Below, piece by piece: positions 59,265 to 64,000 of a stretch of DNA of 64,000 nucleotides. The stretch lies in the NCBI GenBank assembly GCA_018296165.2, contig JACKQL020000054.1, positions 186,001 to 250,000 on the forward strand, in the 5' to 3' direction. This DNA is from Termitomyces sp. T153 (taxonomy: Eukaryota > Basidiomycota > Agaricomycetes > Agaricales > Lyophyllaceae). The translations under genes and the position numbers were made by a program. Position 1 is the first letter of the stretch, and the number at the start of each line of letters is the position of its first letter. The notes under the pieces were generated by a model. The model had not been told where the DNA came from and did not search any database. It worked only from the letters and a program-made list of their open reading frames with translations.

Positions 59265-60833
59265 ACGGTTGCCCTCCAGGGTCAGGTCAACTTTTGGTTG
59301 AGGAGCTGTCAAAGCTCATCGCGACGAGTTGATGGGGTCCCTAGGTTCAGTAACAAGTCACAGATAGCAGTTAATATATATCGTTTAATCGTGCATTTCC
59401 AAGCTGGGAACATGAGTATTCTATCAACGAGAAAAATATAACAGATAATTGTGATTGTGGGTATTCTGGCCATGGGAGGGTCATGGATCCTCTGGATTCG
59501 TGATAAATCTCTCAAACACTCTTTGTGGCTACGTTCTCCAGATGCTGACCCTTGAGGCCATTCTGATCATCTCCTGTCCGCGAATTTTGTTCAGCTGCAG
59601 CGTCCAATCTCTTGGTTTCCCGACGGTCGATTCTCAGATGTATTCTAACATTCACCGAGATTCTTGACCGACCTTCTGTCATTTCACATTCATTGATTGA
59701 GTCCAGAGAAAAAAACTTGCTTCATGTTTTTCTGCCTATTCATCTCACTGCAACATGTTGGGATTCGCTACGAGCAATGGCTTCGAACTTGGCGTGTCGC
59801 TCGAATCATCTTTCAGAGAAACTAGCTTTCACTTTTAACTCCCTCGAAAACACTTGATATTGGTTGGTATGTCTGAGAGTTCCCACTCAGCCGGGACTCG
59901 GGCGGGTAACAAACGATTATGAGAAATTCACCGCTGTGGTCTACAAAATTCCGATTTTCGAAAGGGAGCATCCGTGAGGGAGGAAATTGTTTCAAGGAAG
60001 CAATATTGGTTGTGAGCCATACTTCAAGCTTCAAGCCTTTGAAGACAAGTTTTAAGATCGGTTTCCGGTGGTTTGCCATCAAATTCTGGCCGATACTTCA
60101 GCTGTGCCTTTCTAGATAAACTGTGCCCGTAGCGCATGAATGATGTTGTTTGAGGTATATGTGTAAATACCAGGCACTGAGAAAGAGACCAAAACTAAAA
60201 GTTACTGCGCATGCAAACATTGTTCCCATCTTGTTCCATGGCACTCAATCGTCCGATGAATCAAAAAAAGTCGCCAAAGGAAATCGTTGGCGAGCACCTA
60301 GGATCGAATTCACACGGATCGCATTGCTACTTGGCTTGAAGTCAGAATCGACAACCACACAAACAGCAGGATATAGGTGCCTTCAAGAATGCGAACCATT
60401 CAAGGTCACTTCTTCAAGTTCTTGTTAACTTCATCTTGACCATGTGCTAGAGTACGCAGCAACGCCAAATGTGATGTTATTTTTTCTCTCAGGTGCTGCG
60501 CAGATCATGTCCTGCCGGAAGAGGAGGAGGAGTTGCATAAAAAGACACATCCTTTCATTTTATAGTGACAATAAACTCATATTTGTTCCAACGCGGATGA
60601 ATTTCAAAAGTTTACATAATAGAAACATACCACTCAAGGTGAGTGACTGTCAGAGCCCAGGCAAATTTGATCAATATAGCCTCTACATATTACATAGCGG
60701 TACTCGTCACACTATGGCAATATCGAAAGTAACAGGGTACCAAAGCCCCCAGTCACCTCTTAGAATGGATGATCCGCCTGTCTTTGAACACTTCTTCCGG
60801 TCAAAAGTTGACCTGACCCTGGAGGGCAACCGT
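59265..60833 (+). mobile_element. 1569-bp terminal-inverted-repeat DNA transposon, copy 2
   Basis: Inverted relative to copy 1 (36686-38254), same length by my count, with only scattered base differences. Terminal inverted repeats of 32 bp lie at 59265-59296 and 60802-60833 (ACGGTTGCCCTCCAGGGTCA...). The flanks share TTCATG (59258-59263 and 60835-60840), offset by one base from the repeat ends, so the target duplication here is 6 bp or slightly altered. The target differs from copy 1, so the two were inserted independently. No transposase domain seen. Confidence 0.87.
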
Positions 60834-61007
60834 ATTCATGCCAATGACCAGCTCCTGTATTTCACGCGGTATTACCGCCGGACTCTGGCTATGTCTACTG
60901 GACATGTGGCGTTAAGAATCGTGTGATCAACTTCATTCGCCAGTTCTGGGGTGATGAGGTGATAAGTGACGAGACCACTCTAACATATCCTGCGGCAAGA
61001 TCACAAG
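60834..61007. other. Spacer between transposon and quinate dehydrogenase
   Basis: The element's open frame runs on into this flank for about 30 codons (DQLLYFTRYYRRTLAMSTG), probably by chance. Confidence 0.4.
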
Positions 61008-62388
61008 TTAGTGGTCCGTCAAAGCATCTGCATCATCATTGAAAAGTGCTCTGTCCACTTCAGTGCAGGTAGGGATAATATCGTTCATGCTTTCACCAAG
61101 CTTCCTCGTCGAATCTTCCAATTCGATGCCAAAGATGCTTCGGTCGCTGCCCGCGCGTAAGGAAGGGTCGGACAAATACCACATCCGTTGTTGGGCCAAT
61201 CCTTGTTCTATTGTAGCCTGACGACGCGAGAGAAAGGTCAGAATCAGCCGCACGATTGTAACTATTGATTACTGACTTGTATTCCATCGATCCCGTGCCA
61301 ACCGTGGGCAAGGGCAACTTTCAGCATTGGTGTCGAACGCGGCTTGTACTGAAGGGAGATAGTCGGGACACGAGGCTGGACGATGATAATTAGGTTTGCT
61401 TACCGTCATTTCCAGGAACATTCGCTTGTCAGGAAAAGGTAAACCTTCATCGATTTGTGCTGGCTTGACGTACGGTATGATGAGGATCGTTGTGACTGTT
61501 GAGTACACTCCCCGTTCCTCCGGTGTAACCGGGGCAGTTGCCGCTACGCAGCCCCCAGAGTCAATCGCACTACCAAAAACGGCACGAGATATGGACGGGA
61601 CTCACGGATAGCGCCCACCATCATGAGAACCTTTGGAGATCCTGATTGACCCAAATATGTTTCTACATCGTCCGAATTCTTGAGATGAATAATAGTCAGG
61701 TGGGAGAGGGACGATTGCACGGCTTCGACTTCTGCTGGATCGCGGTTTACTAGGAATAATGGGCTGAGGCCAAGGAGCGCAAGAGCATGAGCAGCGGATC
61801 GAGTCGTTGCTCCACCTCCAATAATCACGCCGGCACCGGTTTCAGCGGGGTACGAAGCTTCAGGAGAAATTATTCTGGTTGGAAACTGCGATCGGAGTGC
61901 TCGGAGAAGAACATTTCGTATGCCAAGGACTGTATATGGAAATTGATCAGACAAGTAAGCAAAAGAAGAAATTGTACGACTTACTGTCAGTATTCTGGCC
62001 CACAAGTTTGTATCCTCCGTTGGTTGGGACCTTGACAATGGTGTTGCAGGCACCCGTGATTCGGCTTTCGAGTGAGATTTCGTCAAGGTAAGGCATAACC
62101 GCGGCCTTGATGGGCATAGTTACACTTCAATATGAGTGAGCATGCATTTATTATCCAGCATGGAGAAGAGACACACGCGGCGCCTCCACAGTCCTCGCTA
62201 AATAGAGTTTGAAGCATTGCATTTGTAACTTTGCTTGTTGACCAAAGTTCATATGTATTCATGTCTGTGCACCCATCTAGCCAGTGAGTGAAAGCATGGT
62301 TGTGCAACGTAGGTGCGGCAGAATGAGCAATAGGATAACCAAATAGATAGAATTTTTTCCCTGCTGGTGGTAAATTTAGCGATGTCAT
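61008..62388 (-). CDS. Quinate/shikimate dehydrogenase
   Basis: The start at 62388 reads MTSLNLPPAGKKFYLFGYPI, with the substrate-binding serine region (AHSAAPTLHNHAF). After an intron comes VTMPIK with the catalytic lysine, then DEISLESRITGACNTIV, then QNTD with the catalytic aspartate at the end of an exon (about 61988). The Rossmann part is GAGVIIGGGATTRSAAHALA and LFLVNRD. C-terminal exons carry YKPRSTPMLKVALAHGWHGIDG and EQGLAQQRMW, with a stop at 61008. Order and residues fit NAD(P)-dependent quinate/shikimate dehydrogenases. The enzyme interconverts quinate and 3-dehydroquinate (or shikimate and 3-dehydroshikimate). It is separate from an AROM fusion and divergent from a quinate-permease-like transporter 416 bp away, which favours quinate use over aromatic amino acid synthesis. 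Confidence 0.88.
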
Positions 62389-62804
62389 CAGAATAATTGG
62401 ATATTAGTCGGTCCTTTGAATGAGCTAGGTGTCAAAATCTTCACACGCAAGATAGAGCTCAAGAACAAGATATGTAACATTTTGTGTTATGAGAGTTCGA
62501 GTCTACGATGAGAATCAGTCTGAATTAGCCGATCAGACCAATTGGAATCGATTGCAAATCCGAACAGGTCCGAACTTCCAATCATGCTGGTCTGTTCAAT
62601 TCCTCCACATGTAGCCTCGCCTGAGTAAGGTCAGCCGACCTTGGCAGAGACCCACAATAACCTCCTATAGTAAGTCGGGAACAGTATGGTAGCAAAAAAT
62701 TACAGGATCCTGGGCTACGTGTCGCCTGTTAAATTATTGCTTTTCCATTGCTATCATACTACAGCTGGGCCATTCCTATCAAGCCATCTTCGTCCTCTAT
62801 CGCC
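62389..62804. promoter_or_regulatory. Divergent promoter region of the quinate pair
   Basis: 416 bases between the two divergent starts. No operator is recognised. Co-regulation is inferred only from position. A short repeated phrase with GTCCGAACTTCCAATCATG / GATCAGACCAATTGG lies near 62535-62590. Confidence 0.45.
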
Positions 62805-64000
62805 ATGGGGCACTTCTCCCGTGTCGAAGATCGGCCCACACCGAAAGAAGTCTACAATTGGAGGGTTTATTCTGCGGCCATGATCTCAGCTTTTGCCGCA
62901 GTTATGATCGGGTCAGTCCCAGTTAGTGGTTGTTGACAACTTTGTTTTCGTGCTGAGCCATTTTCCAGATATGATGCAGCTTTTATAGGAACTTCCATAG
63001 CACTTCTCAGTTTCAAGGCCGAGTTCGGACTGGACAAAGTTTCTGCCAGTAAATTCGCCCTCATCTCGGCGAACATAGTTTCGTTATATCAAGCTGGGCA
63101 AGTATGATCTTGTGATTATCTCCTCAAAATTTGGCCACTCATGGTATCGCTATCGCAGTTCCTTCTTTGGCTCCATCTTTGGCTACCCTCTTGGCTTCTT
63201 CTATGGCCGTAAGGTGGGATTGTTGGTGTCTGCCATTGTGTTCTGCATAGGAGTTATCCTTCAAGTTGTCGCTTCGTGAGTATAAGTCAATCCTACACCA
63301 TGCATGCAAGATTTTACGCCATAGCAGATCAAATACCGGCTTGGGGATTATCTACGCCGGCCGGGTCATCGTAGGTCTCGCGATTGGTGCTGCATCGAAT
63401 CTGGCAGTAAGTGAACACTGCCTACTCTGGTGTGTATCTAGTATTCTTAGGGATACATCATTTGTAGCCTATATACGTGGCCGAAATTTCGCCTCCAGCT
63501 ATACGAGGTAGATTAATCGGTCTTTACGAGCTTTGCTGGCAGATAGGTGGTGTTGTAGGTACGTCCTACACGGAACTACTGTCATCGTGCTCTCACCCTT
63601 CTTTCGAGGCTTCTGGATCAACTACGGCGTCAGTATTAACATCGCGTCTGGTCGCCGTCAATGGTTGATAGCATTCGCAGTCCAGTTCATCGTACGTCTC
63701 CCAAATCATGAGAGTCTGGGCGATTGACTGAAGACTTTCGGTAGCCCGGTGGCTTGTTGTTCATCGGAGCTTGGTTTCTTACCGAGTCGCCTCGTTGGCT
63801 CGTCTCGCGTGATCACAATAGTCAAGCCTTGAAGAACCTTTCGTACCTCCGGAACCTACCCGACGACCACCCGTATGTCGTCGAGGAGTACGAAAGTATC
63901 GAGCGGACCATCGCGCACGAACGCGGCTTTGTCGGGGCAGGGTTCTTCGGTCCCCTGAGGAATGTTTTGACGAATGAGATGTTGATCAAACGCCTGTTCA
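62805..64000 (+). CDS. Quinate permease-type MFS sugar transporter (3' end outside window)
   Basis: Exons: 62805-62911, 62969-63097, 63159-63275, 63328-63406, 63468-63558, 63609-63691 and 63745 to beyond the window. The start MGHFSRVEDRPTPKEVYNWR is the characteristic N-terminus of fungal quinate permeases (qa-y/QutD type). It is followed by membrane segments and sugar-transporter signatures: GYDAAFIGTS, GRKVG after helix 2-3, AGRVIVGLAIGAASN, PIYVAEISPPAIRGRL, WQIGGVVGFWINYG and TESPRWL. The intron at 63098 has a GC donor (GCAAGT) and is required for the frame. The gene is incomplete on the right. Expected to import quinate across the plasma membrane by proton symport. Confidence 0.9.

Noticed and set aside
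59265..60833. Protein-coding gene of about 160 codons at 60444-60926
   Set aside because: The frame lies within the transposon and runs out through its terminal repeat; the same sequence in copy 1 ends differently, so it is not a conserved host gene.

Overview
The window looks like nuclear DNA of an agaricomycete (mushroom-forming) fungus. Most genes are split by introns of about 50-60 bp with GT..AG borders. The gene content is typical of that class: several F-box/leucine-rich proteins, secreted and GPI-anchored Ser/Thr/Pro-rich proteins, GT61 glycosyltransferases, DUF6533-like membrane proteins and kinase-fold proteins. There is no bacterial-type operon structure.

Layout. 0.5-8.7 kb: a secreted kinase-fold protein that seems to carry a frameshift (-), two F-box proteins (+ and -) and a five-exon flavodoxin-like quinone reductase (+). 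9.5-15.3 kb: a decaying tandem family of DUF6533-like membrane proteins on the minus strand, with one nearly intact copy, one truncated duplicate and one heavily mutated copy. 16.3-20.7 kb: amidase A (+) converging on a SET/MYND lysine methyltransferase (-). 20.8-33.0 kb: a 12 kb block almost without CpG dinucleotides, made of dead transposons. It holds three solo LTRs with target-site duplications, a LINE with an RNase H domain that is interrupted by one of those LTRs, a Ty3-type integrase scrap, another retroelement relic and a tRNA-like SINE head.

33.6-40.0 kb: glycosyltransferase GT61 A (+), then two tandem GPI-anchored-type genes (-). The first of these is split by a 1569-bp DNA transposon with 32-bp terminal inverted repeats and a 7-bp target duplication. 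40.9-46.6 kb: the general transcription factor TFIIA gamma, an F-box protein (+) and another F-box/LRR protein (-). 47.6-49.3 kb: a kinase-fold gene (-) and an intron-containing tRNA-Gln(TTG). 50.3-57.3 kb: amidase B (-), GT61 B (-) and an acidic uncharacterised protein (-). 59.3-60.8 kb: a second, inverted copy of the 1569-bp transposon. 61.0-64.0 kb: a quinate/shikimate dehydrogenase (-) divergent from a quinate-permease-type MFS transporter (+, runs off the end), together probably a quinate-utilisation pair.

The most interesting structures are (i) the two near-identical 1569-bp terminal-inverted-repeat elements in opposite orientation 21 kb apart, one of which has recently broken a cell-surface protein gene, and (ii) the sharply bounded CpG-free transposon block, which points to cytosine-methylation-driven decay. 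Exon borders were predicted by eye from reading frames and splice consensus. No database search was possible.
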